This document shows, piece after piece, positions 1 through 7,227 of a DNA stretch of 17,668 nt. The notes beneath the pieces are model-generated. The model was not told where the DNA came from. It saw nothing but the letters and a program-made list of their open reading frames with translations, and did not search any database. How positions within the stretch are numbered: the first letter of the stretch is position 1; each line of letters begins with the position of its first letter. The DNA is from an uncultured Clostridium sp. (GTDB taxonomy: Bacteria; Bacillota; Clostridia; Lachnospirales; Lachnospiraceae), in the NCBI GenBank assembly GCA_900551225.1, contig URUZ01000065.1:1-17668 (forward strand). Direction: 5' to 3'. The position numbers and the translations under genes were made by a program.

Positions 1-163
1 TCCATCCCCGTTCCAAACTTTGAGCCCGTTCCCTTGGGCCGTTCCGCCCGCCTCCCATGGCTCTCACGAACGGATGCATCTAAGCACTCCGCCCGCGTAC
101 CCTTCCGCGCCTACATATACCCAAACCCAAGAAAGAACCTACTTAGTGCTACAGCCCCTTTGA
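1..163 (-). ncRNA. Structured non-coding RNA, probably raiA-type, 3' end outside window
   Basis: No convincing ORF covers this stretch, but the minus strand folds extensively. A hairpin pairs 91-84 with 77-71 around loop TTAGAT. A nine-pair helix (two G-U) joins 134-126 to 38-30. GAGCC at 63-59 pairs with GGCTC at 26-22, which crosses the previous helix and so makes a pseudoknot. CUAAGU at 146-141 can pair with GCUUAG at 85-80, reaching into the hairpin loop. The promoter just upstream ends in an extended -10. From memory, the AGTGCTTAGATGCATCCG core and the following G-rich stretch resemble the raiA RNA (ARRPOF), a clostridial RNA linked to sporulation and aggregation. The pairing is seen directly; the family name is recall and needs a covariance-model check. 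The 3' end is not visible. Confidence 0.6.
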
Positions 164-169
164 GGTGAA

Positions 170-198
170 ATTATATCATGATCCGTTAACGCTCAGAA
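170..198 (-). promoter_or_regulatory. Predicted sigma-A promoter with extended -10 for the left-edge ncRNA
   Basis: On the minus strand a consensus TATAAT lies at 175-170, preceded by TG at the extended -10 position (TGATATAAT). A weak -35, TTCTGA, lies at 198-193 with a 17-nt spacer. The -35 falls inside the last codons of the transporter gene and the -10 just beyond its stop. Transcription should begin near 163, exactly where the structured RNA begins. Confidence 0.6.
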
Positions 199-1058
199 AT
201 CACCAGCCCCGCCAGCGTCAGCCCGGCGCCCACAGCGGTCTTCCAGGTCACCGGTTCATTCAGTATCAGGACTGAGAACACGATTGTGACCACCGGTACC
301 AGGTATATGTAGATGCTGGTCTTTACCGCGCCCAGCACCCGCAGGGCGAAATTCCAGGTAACGAAGCAGAGGGCGGAGGCGCCCAGGCCAAGATAGATAA
401 TGTTCATCAGGTACACGGTATTGGTAAAACGTCCCAGATCCAGCGCAAAGTCCATGAAGAACAGGGGCGAGATCATGAACAGCAGCCCATAGAAGAAGAT
501 CCGTTTTGTGGCCTGCAGGGTGCTGTAGCCGAAGCCGCTGATTTTCTTGGTGAGGATGGAGTAAGCCGCCCACACTATGGAAGCGCTGATGGCCAGAAGG
601 TCGCCGGTGGGGCTGATCTCCACCGAGCCGCCTGAAAAGCTGATCAGGATAATCCCCGTGATGGACACCAGAAAGCCCAGGAAAAAGTATTTCTTTAGCC
701 GTTCCCCCGGCAGAAACAGATGGGCCAGGATCGCGGTGAAAAAGGGCGCGATGGAGACGATTACCCCCACATTGGAGGCCAGGGTGTAGGTCAGGGCCAC
801 ATTTTCCAGCAGGTAATACAGGCAGATGCCGGTGAGTCCTGCGCCCGCAAACATCAGTTCCTGCTTCAGCCCTGTGGTTTTAAAACGCCGCGGGCAGACG
901 ATACAAAGGGCCAGATATCCCATAACAAAACGGAAGAACAGGATCTCAATGGGTGTAAAGTCCCGCAGCAGCACCTTGGTGGAGATAAATGTGGTCCCCC
1001 ATATGGCAATTGTGAGAATGGCCCCCATGTGGCCTCTTGATTGTTTCGTTTCACTCAT
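186..1058 (-). CDS. EamA/DMT-family transporter
   Basis: This is a 290-residue integral membrane protein of the drug/metabolite transporter superfamily (EamA type). It has the family's usual length and a pattern of about ten hydrophobic helices in two repeated five-helix halves. The N-terminal motif GAILTIAIWGTTFISTK is typical of the first EamA repeat, and the second repeat begins around residue 150 with GDLLAISASIVWAAYSI. Family members export amino acids, metabolites or drugs; the substrate here cannot be told from sequence. The start ATG at 1058 has a GGAAAGGA-type ribosome binding site. The gene is divergent from thiW and stands alone. No terminator is seen after the stop, so its transcript probably continues into the ncRNA at 163-1. 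Confidence 0.85.
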   Translation of the reverse strand: MSETKQSRGHMGAILTIAIWGTTFISTKVLLRDFTPIEILFFRFVMGYLALCIVCPRRFKTTGLKQELMFAGAGLTGICLYYLLENVALTYTLASNVGVIVSIAPFFTAILAHLFLPGERLKKYFFLGFLVSITGIILISFSGGSVEISPTGDLLAISASIVWAAYSILTKKISGFGYSTLQATKRIFFYGLLFMISPLFFMDFALDLGRFTNTVYLMNIIYLGLGASALCFVTWNFALRVLGAVKTSIYIYLVPVVTIVFSVLILNEPVTWKTAVGAGLTLAGLVISER

Positions 1059-1174
1059 AACAGATTCCTTTCCCGGACCGCTTCAGCGGCCTTTTATAGC
1101 CTATCTTAACATAGATTGGATAAAATATCTGCAAAAAGTTTGTTATAGTTTAGGTGCTTAAGTAAAAAAAGAGA

Positions 1175-1203
1175 TTGACAGCATTTCACCATGGTGCTAT
1201 TCT
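1175..1203 (+). promoter_or_regulatory. Sigma-A promoter for the TPP riboswitch-thiW unit
   Basis: A perfect TTGACA at 1175-1180 is followed by a 17-nt spacer and TATTCT at 1198-1203 (four of six matches). The predicted transcript starts near 1210, immediately before the TPP aptamer. Confidence 0.75.
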
Positions 1204-1212
1204 GAATAAAGA

Positions 1213-1300
1213 CCGGGAGCTTGTGTAGCAGGCTGAGAGGAAGTCTTCAACTTCGACCGATACCTGATTTGGATAATGCCAACGTAGGGAAGCTATATGA
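1213..1300 (+). promoter_or_regulatory. TPP riboswitch (THI element)
   Basis: The conserved thi-box blocks are present in order: CTGAGAGG at 1233-1240, ACCTGAT from 1262, TAATGCCAACGTAGGGAAG at about 1274-1292. The closing helix can pair AGCTT (1218-1222) with AAGCT (1290-1294). This RNA class binds thiamine pyrophosphate and here should cut thiW expression when thiamine is plentiful. A strong terminator hairpin 26 nt downstream shows that control is probably at transcription termination. Confidence 0.93.
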
Positions 1301-1325
1301 TCTCCATATTTTTTACAGATATGGT

Positions 1326-1354
1326 CCATGCCTTACGCGGCATGGGCTTTTTTT
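1326..1354 (+). terminator. Riboswitch-controlled intrinsic terminator
   Basis: CCATGCC at 1326-1332 pairs perfectly with GGCATGG at 1339-1345 across a six-base loop, followed by GC and seven T residues (1348-1354). It lies between the TPP aptamer and thiW, so it acts as the expression platform's off switch. Confidence 0.88.
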
Positions 1355-1457
1355 GTACGCAGGGAAATGCCGGCGGCCCTTCATTTGACCTGCTGTTCCC
1401 GCGGCCCATGTCCTGTCGGATTCCCCCGGCAAAGAACATGAAAAGGAGAGAATTAAC

Positions 1458-1988
1458 ATGAAGTACAATGCAAAGAAACTGGCAGTGAGCGCCATGCTTA
1501 CCGCAGTGGCAGTGGCGCTGTCCACATTTTCCGTGCCCATCGGGGCGTCTAAATGTTTTCCCATCCAGCACCTGTGTAATGTGATGGCAGGGGTGTTCCT
1601 GGGGCCGTTCTACGGGGTGGCGATGGCTTTCTGCACATCCCTGATCCGCAATCTCATGGGCACAGGCAGTCTGCTGGCGTTCCCAGGCAGTATGGTGGGC
1701 GCTTATCTGGGAGCCTTCCTGTACCAGCACAGCAGGAAGTTGAGCCTGGCTTATGTGGGGGAAATATTCGGAACAGGGATTCTGGGCGGCCTCCTGTGCT
1801 ATCCTGTGGCTGTGCAGCTCATGGGGAAGGAGGTTGCTGTGTTCTTCTACGTGATGCCTTTTCTGTTAAGCACCTTGTGCGGAACGGCTGTGGCAGCAGT
1901 GCTGATCGGCCTGCTGGTGAAATCAGGGGCATTTGCCTATCTGCGGCATATACTGGAGGAGAATGAACAGGCGGTACGGCTGCCATAA
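1458..1988 (+). CDS. thiW: ThiW-family ECF transporter S component (thiazole uptake)
   Basis: This is a 176-residue hydrophobic protein with about five or six membrane helices, the size of an ECF-type substrate-binding S component. The N-terminus (KKLAVSAMLTAVAVALS) and the SKCFPIQHLCNVMAGVFLGP segment around residues 31-50 are typical of ThiW. ThiW is predicted to take up the thiazole moiety of thiamine using shared EcfA/EcfT energizing subunits, which are not encoded here. The TPP riboswitch directly upstream supports a thiamine-precursor substrate. The start ATG has AAGGAGAG about nine bases upstream. No other thi gene is in the window, so it forms a one-gene riboswitch unit. Family assignment is from sequence pattern plus riboswitch; the exact substrate is inferred. 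Confidence 0.82.
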   Translation: MKYNAKKLAVSAMLTAVAVALSTFSVPIGASKCFPIQHLCNVMAGVFLGPFYGVAMAFCTSLIRNLMGTGSLLAFPGSMVGAYLGAFLYQHSRKLSLAYVGEIFGTGILGGLLCYPVAVQLMGKEVAVFFYVMPFLLSTLCGTAVAAVLIGLLVKSGAFAYLRHILEENEQAVRLP

Positions 1989-2012
1989 AATGTAAAAGAT
2001 CAGAAAAAAGAC

Positions 2013-2041
2013 TTGACAATTCAAAAGATGCTGACTATAAT
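2013..2041 (+). promoter_or_regulatory. Consensus sigma-A promoter of the trp operon
   Basis: TTGACA at 2013-2018, a 17-nt spacer and TATAAT at 2036-2041 make a perfect consensus promoter 24 nt after the thiW stop. Transcription should start near 2048. Such a strong promoter fits an operon whose output is throttled downstream by the T-box. Confidence 0.92.
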
Positions 2042-2047
2042 GAGTAA

Positions 2048-2438
2048 AAAATGAAACCGATGAGCAAGAGTAAGTAAGATCCTGATTCTATGCGCAGAGA
2101 GCTTCCGGCTGGTGTGAGGGAGCGTTAGATCAACATCTGAATGGACTTGCGAGGGCGGCTGGAAACCGGACCGGAAGGTGCGGGAGTATGGACTGACGGG
2201 TATCCCACCGTTACCAGGGAGAACGCATGATGGTGCGTTACAGAGCGGGCGTATATTCTCGTTTCAGGCACAGCATCAGGTTTGATTTTAGAACCCGATG
2301 TTTTTATTTTTCCAGGAGTTTACATTTTCTGGGAATTCTGAAATGACAGAGGCGCCAATCAGGGTGGTACCGCAGAAGTTTAAAGCTTTTGTCCCTGCTG
2401 GCTACAGTTATGTAGCGGCAGGGGCAGAGGCTTTTTTT
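2048..2438 (+). promoter_or_regulatory. T-box riboswitch, tRNA-Trp specific
   Basis: The 538-nt gap before trpE is filled mostly by a T-box leader. Stem I landmarks are visible: AGTAAGTAAGA near 2070, AGAGAG at 2096-2101 and GGCTGGTG at 2107-2114. The likely specifier codon is TGG at 2142-2144, followed by A as is usual. The T-box sequence AGGGTGGTACCGCA is at 2361-2374, with UGGU at 2365-2368 to pair with the tRNA acceptor end. A terminator hairpin follows. Uncharged tRNA-Trp should stabilize the antiterminator and switch on trpEGDCFBA. The element and its downstream genes agree on tryptophan. Confidence 0.93.
2382..2438 (+). terminator. T-box terminator hairpin
   Basis: CCCTGC (2393-2398) and GCTACA (2401-2406) pair with TGTAGC (2411-2416) and GCAGGG (2417-2423 region), with an outer AAAGC/GCTTT extension, and a run of seven T residues ends at 2438. 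The 5' strand begins right after the T-box sequence, so the antiterminator and terminator are mutually exclusive. Confidence 0.85.
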
Positions 2439-2526
2439 GATGCATATCCGGCAGTTGTCCGGGGCTTCGCATCGTATACCGTCCCATGTCCGCCCGGTAA
2501 CGGCAAGAACAGAGAGGAGAACAAAT

Positions 2527-4008
2527 ATGATTCCTAATTGTGACGAAATACTCAGACTGGCAGAGGAATATAACACGATTCCGGTGTGCCGTGAAATCTA
2601 TGCAGATGTGGTGACGCCCATCACCCTGCTGCGGCGGATCGCCCAGAAAAGCAGAAGATTCTATCTGCTGGAGAGCATTGAGGGCGGCGAGAAATGGGGC
2701 AGGTATTCCTTCCTGGGATATGACCCGGTGCTGCGGGTTGTGTACAGGAACGGGGAGGCGGTGACAGAGATGGCTGACGGGACAGTGGAGAGCCAGGGCC
2801 TGACAGCAGCCCCCTACGACGCAATCCGCAATATTCTCAAAAACCGCCGCTCCCCTAAGATCAAAGGCCTGCCGCCTTTCACCGGCGGCTTCGTGGGATA
2901 TTTCTCCTACGCCATGATCAGCAGCGCAGAGCCGACTCTGAAGCTGGACCACGGGGACGGCAACGACTTCGACTTGATGCTGTTTGACAAGGTGATAGCC
3001 TACGATCACTTGAAACAGAAGATCGCCATTGTGGTGAATATGCAGACAGGGGACAGACGGACGGAAACGCTGATGGCGGCTTACGGGAACGCCTGCAGGG
3101 AGATTGAGGCAATCGCAGGGATGATCCTGGACGACAGCCCCCTGCCGGTCCAGAAGGCGGGCCGGGCAGCAGGCTTTGCCAGCAGCGTGTCAAAAGAGGA
3201 GTATTGCCGCAAGGTGGAGAGGACTAAGGAGTATATCAGGAACGGCGACATCTTCCAGGCAGTGATCTCCAGGCAGTTCTCCAGCCCCTTTGAGGGCAGC
3301 CTGATGGGGGCCTACCGGGTGCTCAGAACCACCAATCCCTCACCCTACATGGTGTATATGAACATCGATGGGGATGAGATCATCAGCGCTTCACCGGAAA
3401 CCCTGGTGCGGCTGCAGGATGGCCGGCTGACCACATTCCCTGTGGCCGGTTCCCGGCCCCGGGGGGCCACGCCGGAGGAGGACAGAAGGCTGGAGACAGA
3501 GCTGATGGCGGATGAGAAGGAGCTGGCGGAGCACAACATGCTGGTGGACCTGGGCAGGAATGATATTGGCCGGCTGGCGAAGTTCGGAACCGTTGAGGTG
3601 ACGGAGTACCAGATGATCCACAAATACTCCAAGATCATGCACATCTGCTCCCAGGTGGAGGGGGATATCCGGCCGGACTGCGACGCCTGTGCGGCGGTGG
3701 AAGCGCTGCTGCCGGCGGGAACCCTGTCAGGGGCGCCCAAGATCAGGGCCTGCCAGATCATCGAGGAGCTGGAAGGGACGCCCAGAGGAATCTACGGGGG
3801 AGCCCTTGGGTATCTGGATTTCACGGGCAACCTGGATGTGTGTATTGCCATCCGTATGGCGGTGAAGCAGAATGGCCGGGTGACGGTCCAGGCAGGCGGC
3901 GGAATCGTGGCGGACAGCGTGCCGGAGCGGGAGTATGAGGAGACAGCAGCCAAAGCCCAGGCGGTAATCACCGCCGTCTTAAGAGGAAACGAGGTGAATC
4001 AGGTATGA
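2527..4008 (+). CDS. trpE: Anthranilate synthase component I
   Basis: This 493-residue protein is the chorismate-binding subunit that, with TrpG-supplied ammonia, makes anthranilate, the first step of tryptophan synthesis. The N-terminal domain carries the LLES segment (residues 47-50), the tryptophan feedback site in this family. The C-terminal chorismate-binding domain has PAGTLSGAPKIRA, IYGGALGYLDF and QAGGGIVADSVPEREYEET, all hallmark motifs. An in-frame upstream ATG at 2437 would add 30 residues, but it lies in the T-box terminator tail. The ATG at 2527 has GAGAGGAG seven bases upstream and matches family length, so it is chosen. The stop overlaps the trpG start by four bases (ATGA), implying translational coupling. 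Confidence 0.97.
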   Translation: MIPNCDEILRLAEEYNTIPVCREIYADVVTPITLLRRIAQKSRRFYLLESIEGGEKWGRYSFLGYDPVLRVVYRNGEAVTEMADGTVESQGLTAAPYDAIRNILKNRRSPKIKGLPPFTGGFVGYFSYAMISSAEPTLKLDHGDGNDFDLMLFDKVIAYDHLKQKIAIVVNMQTGDRRTETLMAAYGNACREIEAIAGMILDDSPLPVQKAGRAAGFASSVSKEEYCRKVERTKEYIRNGDIFQAVISRQFSSPFEGSLMGAYRVLRTTNPSPYMVYMNIDGDEIISASPETLVRLQDGRLTTFPVAGSRPRGATPEEDRRLETELMADEKELAEHNMLVDLGRNDIGRLAKFGTVEVTEYQMIHKYSKIMHICSQVEGDIRPDCDACAAVEALLPAGTLSGAPKIRACQIIEELEGTPRGIYGGALGYLDFTGNLDVCIAIRMAVKQNGRVTVQAGGGIVADSVPEREYEETAAKAQAVITAVLRGNEVNQV

Positions 4009-4595
4009 TTTTACTAATAGATAATTACGATAGCTTTTCCTACAACCTGGTCCAGATGATGGGCCAGATCAGGTCGGATATCCGTGTGGTGAGAAATGAC
4101 GGGATAACGGTGGATGAGATCCGGGATATGGCGCCTGACCATCTGATCCTCTCGCCGGGGCCGGGGTATCCGGCAGCGGCCGGAATCCTGGAAGAGGCGG
4201 TCAAGGCGCTGGCGGGGGAGATCCCCATTCTGGGCGTGTGCCTGGGTCACCAGGGAATCTGTGAGGCCTTCGGAGGCAGGATCACCCGGGCAACCCACCT
4301 GATGCACGGCAAGCAGAGTGAAATAGGGCGGCTGGACGGCCGGGACGGCAGAAGGGAATGCCCGCTGTTCCATGGGCTGCCGGAGCGCTTTAAGGCAGCC
4401 AGATACCATTCCCTGGTGGCGGAGCCGCAGAGCCTGCCAAAGGAGCTGGAGATCACGGCAAAGGATGTGGCAGGCGGTGAGATCATGGCAGTGCAGCACC
4501 GGGAGTACCCGGTATACGGGCTTCAGTTTCACCCGGAGTCCATTTTGACCCCGGAGGGAAGTAAAATATTGGAGAATTTTCTGAGCTTGACATAG
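4005..4595 (+). CDS. trpG: Anthranilate synthase component II (glutamine amidotransferase)
   Basis: This 196-residue class I glutamine amidotransferase hydrolyses glutamine and passes ammonia to TrpE. It opens with the family's ILLIDNYDSFSYNLVQ. The nucleophile is Cys79 in GVCLGHQG, and the other triad members are His176 and Glu178 in QFHPES. PGPG at 51-54 forms the oxyanion region. Its start overlaps the trpE stop by four bases. TrpG can also serve 4-aminobenzoate synthesis (as PabA) in bacteria with one copy; whether that applies here cannot be told from this window. It is followed by an unusually long 89-nt spacer before trpD. Confidence 0.96.
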   Translation: MILLIDNYDSFSYNLVQMMGQIRSDIRVVRNDGITVDEIRDMAPDHLILSPGPGYPAAAGILEEAVKALAGEIPILGVCLGHQGICEAFGGRITRATHLMHGKQSEIGRLDGRDGRRECPLFHGLPERFKAARYHSLVAEPQSLPKELEITAKDVAGGEIMAVQHREYPVYGLQFHPESILTPEGSKILENFLSLT

Positions 4596-4684
4596 AGGTG
4601 AGCGAGCCAAGTGGAGATGACATGTATCGCACGTAAGAGACCAGAATACGGTCTCTAAGTGCTCATAACTAGGAGGAAAATATT
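4596..4684 (+). other. trpG-trpD intergenic hairpin
   Basis: In an otherwise tightly packed operon this 89-nt spacer holds a perfect 7-bp hairpin, AGAGACC (4636-4642) with GGTCTCT (4650-4656). It extends by GCAC (4629-4632) with GTGC (4659-4662) across a small internal loop. There is no T-run, so it is not an intrinsic terminator. An AGGAGG for trpD follows at 4671-4676. It could be an RNA-processing or stabilizing element. A 13-codon ORF (4617-4658) ends at the hairpin's 3' foot but has no clear ribosome binding site. Confidence 0.55.
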
Positions 4685-5719
4685 ATGATTCAGCAGGCAA
4701 TTCACACATTAGTACAGGGACAGAACCTGGATTTTGAGGGGGCGAAAGCCGTTATGGATGAGATTATGAGCGGGGAGGCCACAGAGGCGCAGATTTCAGC
4801 ATTTCTCACCGCGCTTCGCATGAAGGGCGAGACCATTGACGAGATCACGGCCTGCGCTTCGGTGATGAGGGAGAAGGCTGTGAAGCTGAACCCGCCCTTT
4901 GCGGTGATGGATATTGTGGGCACGGGAGGGGACGAGGTGGGCACCTTCAACATTTCCACTACCAGCGCCTTTATCGCGGCAGCAGGGGGGATCAAGGTGG
5001 CAAAGCACGGCAACCGCAGCGTGTCCAGCAAAAGCGGGGCAGCAGACGTGCTGGAGCGGCTGGGGGCCGGGCTGAGCCTGACGGCGGAACAGGCGGAGCG
5101 TGTGCTGGAGGAGACGGGGATGTGCTTCTTGTTCGCTCCGGCCTACCACTCCTCCATGAAGTATGCGGCTCCGGTCAGGAAGGAGATTGGGATCAGAAGC
5201 ATTTTCAATATCCTGGGTCCCCTGGCCAATCCGGCGGGCGCATCCATGCAGCTGCTGGGAGTCTATGACCCGGAGCTGGTGAAGCCCCTGGCACAGGTGC
5301 TGGCCAATCTGGGCGTGACCAGGGGGATGGTGGTGTGCGGAGGCGACGGGCTGGATGAGGCCACGGTCACCGGACCCACCCATGTGTGCGAGATCCGGTT
5401 CGGGGAGCTGACGGCATATGATATTACGCCGGAACAGTTCGGCCTGGAACGCTGCCGCCTGGATGATCTGCTGGGAGGCACCCCGGAGGAAAATGCTGAG
5501 ATTACCCGGGATATCCTGTCCGGCAGGATCACCGGCCCCAAACGGGATGTAGCGGTGCTGAACGCGGCGCTGAGCCTGTATCTGGGAATTGACGGCTATA
5601 CCATTGCGGACTGTGTAAAGACAGCTCAGGATCTCATTGATTCCGGTGCAGCCATGAGGAAGATGGCGTCCTTTGTAAAGGCCACGGCAGCAGCCGCAGG
5701 AGAGGAGAAAGCATCATGA
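4685..5719 (+). CDS. trpD: Anthranilate phosphoribosyltransferase
   Basis: This 344-residue enzyme transfers the phosphoribosyl group from PRPP to anthranilate, the second step of the pathway. The PRPP-binding motif GTGGDE is at residues 79-84, followed by FNISTTSAFI and KHGNRSVSSKSGAADVLE (about 107-125), which bind metal, pyrophosphate and anthranilate in the family. Length is normal for a stand-alone TrpD, so it is not fused to TrpG as in enterobacteria. AGGAGG lies eight bases before the ATG. The stop overlaps the trpC start by four bases. Confidence 0.97.
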   Translation: MIQQAIHTLVQGQNLDFEGAKAVMDEIMSGEATEAQISAFLTALRMKGETIDEITACASVMREKAVKLNPPFAVMDIVGTGGDEVGTFNISTTSAFIAAAGGIKVAKHGNRSVSSKSGAADVLERLGAGLSLTAEQAERVLEETGMCFLFAPAYHSSMKYAAPVRKEIGIRSIFNILGPLANPAGASMQLLGVYDPELVKPLAQVLANLGVTRGMVVCGGDGLDEATVTGPTHVCEIRFGELTAYDITPEQFGLERCRLDDLLGGTPEENAEITRDILSGRITGPKRDVAVLNAALSLYLGIDGYTIADCVKTAQDLIDSGAAMRKMASFVKATAAAAGEEKAS

Positions 5720-6549
5720 TACTGGAACAGATTGCAGCCTCCGCCAGGAGGCGGGTAGAGCAGCAAAAGTCGGAGCGGCCCCTGGAGAGGGTCAGGGACA
5801 GGGCGATTGAGCTGGCGCAAGTGCAGCAGTCCACTGGGGCGGAGCAGCCCTCCACAGCTTCCTTCCGGTCCGCCATCGCGGCCCCGGGACTTTCCTTTAT
5901 CTGTGAGATCAAGAAGGCATCTCCCTCCAAGGGCCTGATCGCTCCGGACTTTAAATATAGGGAGATTGCCAGGGAGTATCAGCAGGCAGGGGCGGACGCG
6001 GTGTCTGTGCTGACGGAGCCGGAATATTTTCTGGGGTGCAGCCGGTATCTGGAGGAGATCCGTCAGGATATCACCCTGCCCCTGCTGCGCAAGGATTTCG
6101 TGGTGGATGAATACCAGATCTACGAGGCAAAGGTGCTGGGGGCCTCGGCGGTTCTCCTGATCTGCGCGCTGATGGATGAGCGAAAGCTGGCCCGCTATCT
6201 GGAAATCTGCCGCAGACTGGGGCTGGACGCCCTGGTGGAGGCCCACGACGACCAGGAGGTGGCCATGGCTGCCCAGGCGGGAGCCGGAATCATTGGGATC
6301 AATAACCGGAACTTAAAGACCTTTGATGTAGACTTCTCCAATGCCCTCCGCCTGCGCAGCCTGGTGTCCCAGGGAACCCTCTTTGTGGCAGAGAGCGGCA
6401 TACAGTCCGCAGACCACATCCGCCTGCTGGCCCAGGCCGGCGTGGACGCGGTGCTCATCGGTGAGACGTTAATGAGGGCAGAGGATAAGGCGGGAGTCCT
6501 GAGGGAGTTCAGAAAGGCCGCTGAGGAGGAGGTACGTGTCCATGGATAA
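5716..6549 (+). CDS. trpC: Indole-3-glycerol phosphate synthase
   Basis: This 277-residue TIM-barrel enzyme closes the indole ring, converting carboxyphenylaminodeoxyribulose phosphate to indole-3-glycerol phosphate. The catalytic strand CEIKKASPSKG contains Glu64 and Lys66, matching Glu51 and Lys53 of the well-studied archaeal enzyme. The second lysine is Lys126 in LLRKDFVVDEYQI. GINNRNLKTF and VAESGI provide the remaining conserved Asn and Glu. It is a separate gene, not fused to TrpF. Its start overlaps the trpD stop (ATGA) and its end overlaps the trpF start. The purine-rich GAGGAGGAGG near its 3' end serves as the trpF ribosome binding site. Confidence 0.97.
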   Translation: MILEQIAASARRRVEQQKSERPLERVRDRAIELAQVQQSTGAEQPSTASFRSAIAAPGLSFICEIKKASPSKGLIAPDFKYREIAREYQQAGADAVSVLTEPEYFLGCSRYLEEIRQDITLPLLRKDFVVDEYQIYEAKVLGASAVLLICALMDERKLARYLEICRRLGLDALVEAHDDQEVAMAAQAGAGIIGINNRNLKTFDVDFSNALRLRSLVSQGTLFVAESGIQSADHIRLLAQAGVDAVLIGETLMRAEDKAGVLREFRKAAEEEVRVHG

Positions 6550-7183
6550 CCACGTCAATGGCTCTGACAGCCGCGCCTGCCGCATAAAAATCTGCGGCCT
6601 GACTTCCATCCCGGACATCCAGGCCGCCAACCGGACTCAGCCGGACTATGTCGGCTTCGTATTTGCGCACAGCCGCCGTCAGGTGGGAAGCCTGCAGGCG
6701 GCCATGATGAGGGACTATCTGGATTCCCGGATTCCCGTGGTTGGTGTATTCGTAAATGCCGGCATCCAGGAGATCCTTAAGCTGGCCAGATCCGGCATCA
6801 TCCAGATGATCCAGCTACACGGCGATGAGGACCAGACCTATCTCGAACAGCTGAAGTTATCCACAGACCTGCCGGTGATCCGGACCGTCCGGGTCAGGAA
6901 CACTGTGGATATCTGTCAGGCAGAAAGCCAGAATTGTGAATATCTGCTGCTGGATACCTACACTGAGGGGAGCTACGGGGGCAGCGGACAGCAGTTTGAC
7001 TGGTCCCTGATACCGCCTTTGAATAAGCCCTTCTTCCTGGCCGGAGGTATTTCTCAGGAAAATGCCGCAATGGCTGCGGCAGCCGGGGCCTTCTGCCTGG
7101 ATGTGAGCAGCAGCGTGGAGACGGACGGCAGAAAAGATCTGGTGAAGATGGAACAGATGGTGCGGACCGTGCACAGATATTAG
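6542..7183 (+). CDS. trpF: Phosphoribosylanthranilate isomerase
   Basis: This protein of about 213 residues is a TIM-barrel isomerase catalysing the Amadori rearrangement of phosphoribosylanthranilate. KICGLT carries the catalytic Cys (Cys18 from the chosen start), and LLLDTY carries the catalytic Asp. The C-terminal phosphate-binding segments FFLAGGISQENA and LDVSSSVE are typical. Two starts are possible: GTG at 6536 and ATG at 6542. Both lie just after GAGGAGGAGG (6523-6532); the ATG is preferred for codon and spacing, and the GTG would add two residues. It overlaps the end of trpC and is followed by a 44-nt spacer with AAGGAG for trpB. It looks slightly more divergent than the other Trp enzymes, with an extra N-terminal stretch of about ten residues. 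Confidence 0.93.
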   Translation: MDNHVNGSDSRACRIKICGLTSIPDIQAANRTQPDYVGFVFAHSRRQVGSLQAAMMRDYLDSRIPVVGVFVNAGIQEILKLARSGIIQMIQLHGDEDQTYLEQLKLSTDLPVIRTVRVRNTVDICQAESQNCEYLLLDTYTEGSYGGSGQQFDWSLIPPLNKPFFLAGGISQENAAMAAAAGAFCLDVSSSVETDGRKDLVKMEQMVRTVHRY

Positions 7184-7227
7184 TATTACAGCGAACATAT
7201 AATATAGAAGAAAAGGAGCCTGATACA

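Noticed and set aside
1078..1098. CCGCT/AGCGG hairpin upstream of the EamA gene followed by CCTTTTAT
   Set aside because: No plus-strand gene precedes it and the stem is five pairs, so it is probably only part of the EamA leader.
1408..1461. 17-codon ORF whose TGA overlaps the thiW ATG
   Set aside because: It has no ribosome binding site and no codon bias, and the overlap arises simply from ACATGA at the thiW start.
2298..2537. ORF of 79 codons inside the trp leader
   Set aside because: It lies across the T-box antiterminator and terminator, has no ribosome binding site and resembles no protein; the RNA element explains the sequence.
7198..7203. TATAAT in the trpF-trpB spacer as an internal promoter
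   Set aside because: No acceptable -35 lies 16-18 nt upstream, and the spacer is short and AT-rich, so chance is enough.
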